DNA of 64,000 nt, taken from the NCBI RefSeq assembly GCF_003610235.1, contig NZ_RAPR01000001.1, positions 7,688,001-7,752,000 on the forward strand. The letters are read 5' to 3'. Shown here one piece after another: positions 63,782 through 64,000 of this stretch. The position numbers were made by a program, and so were the translations under genes. Every line of letters begins with the position of its first letter. Positions within the stretch are counted from its first letter, which is position 1. Origin of the DNA: Catellatospora citrea (GTDB taxonomy: Bacteria > Actinomycetota > Actinomycetes > Mycobacteriales > Micromonosporaceae). The notes below the pieces were generated by a model. It ran no database searches. It saw only the letters and a program-made list of their open reading frames with translations, and had not been told where the DNA came from.

Positions 63782-63845
63782 GCTGATCATGAACCAAAAA
63801 CTGTTAAGACTCCTTCCCGATTCCGCGGAAATTCTCGTGTACGAC

Positions 63846-63881
63846 TTGACAGGCATATAACCAGCCAGGCATGTTAAGAGC
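63846..63881 (+). promoter_or_regulatory. ArsR promoter with direct-repeat operator
   Basis: TTGACA (63846-63851) and CATGTT (63870-63875) spaced by 18. Direct repeats CAGGCATAT (63850) and CAGGCATGT (63866) overlap them. The GTG at 63882 lies about 7 bases after the -10, so the ArsR mRNA may be leaderless. Confidence 0.55.
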
Positions 63882-64000
63882 GTGACGGTGGTGGGAGCGT
63901 TCGCGGTGCTCGGTGAGGCGAACCGGCTGCGCATCCTGGAGCACCTGCGCGGCGCCGAGTGCAGCGTCGGTGAGCTGGTGGACCGGCTCGGCATGAGCCA
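63882..64000 (+). CDS. ArsR-family regulator, N-terminal part (cut by window edge)
   Basis: The first 40 residues read FAVLGEANRLRILEHLRGAE then CSVGELVDRLGMS, a standard ArsR winged helix with a Cys in the metal-site region. The gene runs off the right edge. It is divergent from the MFS gene and probably represses it. Confidence 0.8.
   Translation, partial: MTVVGAFAVLGEANRLRILEHLRGAECSVGELVDRLGMS

Overview
The window is very GC-rich, with third codon positions almost all G or C, many GTG and a few TTG starts, and 4-bp ATGA/GTGA gene overlaps. It also carries a gene with a mycothiol-dependent isomerase-type N-terminus, a SigB/SigF-type sigma factor, LytS/LytTR pairs and many secreted carbohydrate enzymes. 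Together these point to a filamentous actinomycete chromosome. Micromonosporaceae (Micromonospora/Actinoplanes/Catellatospora-like) is my best guess from gene content and repeats, but no rRNA or other marker proves it.

Layout. (1) 0-9.5 kb: an MFS exporter/ArsR divergon cut by the window start, a small hydrophilic protein, a DinB/MDMPI-fold protein, a PIG-L deacetylase with a C-terminal propeller-like region overlapping a Stealth sugar-phosphate transferase, an inositol-monophosphatase relative, a deoxyribosyltransferase-Nudix fusion, a kinase-like protein without a P-loop lysine and a two-CBS protein. (2) 9.5-17.7 kb: two sodium:solute symporters, each beside a small DUF485-type membrane protein, around a LytS/LytTR two-component pair; this looks like a carboxylate (acetate/pyruvate) uptake locus. 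(3) 17.7-28.7 kb: an accessory region of hypothetical genes, gene remnants, two polymorphic-toxin-type immunity genes (Sufu, SUKH-3), a 3' fragment of a tRNA-Val(GAC) gene that looks like an attachment site, GntR/GNAT and XRE/TPR regulators, and a MarR/membrane-protein pair with matching operators. (4) 28.7-37.2 kb: a flavin monooxygenase/TetR divergon, DUF4331, DUF4262, a secreted endonuclease I-type nuclease, DUF1345 and a GAF-GGDEF diguanylate cyclase. (5) 37.3-47.5 kb: a polysaccharide-use cluster with a secreted GH5-like enzyme with two accessory domains, a GH1 beta-glucosidase, a LacI regulator, and a divergent ABC importer (lipoprotein and two permeases) ending in a GH63-like (alpha/alpha)6 hydrolase. 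Two matching candidate LacI operators lie between the arms and no ATPase is present. (6) 47.6-52.8 kb: MazG-like protein, two 5'-truncated genes joined head to head, a sigma factor, argS with an arginine-rich upstream ORF, and a methyltransferase. (7) 52.9-58.5 kb: copper-type small proteins (DUF305, His-rich DUF4396 with a CsoR-like box), a second methyltransferase, an AI-2E-family and a YihY-family membrane protein. (8) 58.5-64 kb: an OmpR/EnvZ-type pair divergent from a 27-residue peptide gene translationally coupled to an ATP-grasp ligase, then a second MFS/ArsR divergon cut by the window end.

Repeats. Five copies of a roughly 50-bp element built from two GGAAGGGCACCTT half-units lie at gene ends (15.7, 47.5, 48.3, 52.0 and 62.5 kb). 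Two 75-bp palindromic elements bounded by GATC are at 11.8 and 52.8 kb, and two unrelated long inverted repeats also bounded by GATC are at 37.2 and 47.6 kb. No CRISPR array, rRNA, complete tRNA or intact integrase/transposase was seen.

The most interesting candidate is the peptide/ATP-grasp pair at 61.2-62.5 kb with its two-component system and direct-repeat promoter. The tRNA-Val scar with its surrounding gene remnants, the arginine-rich ORF before argS, and the symporter/LytSR locus come next.
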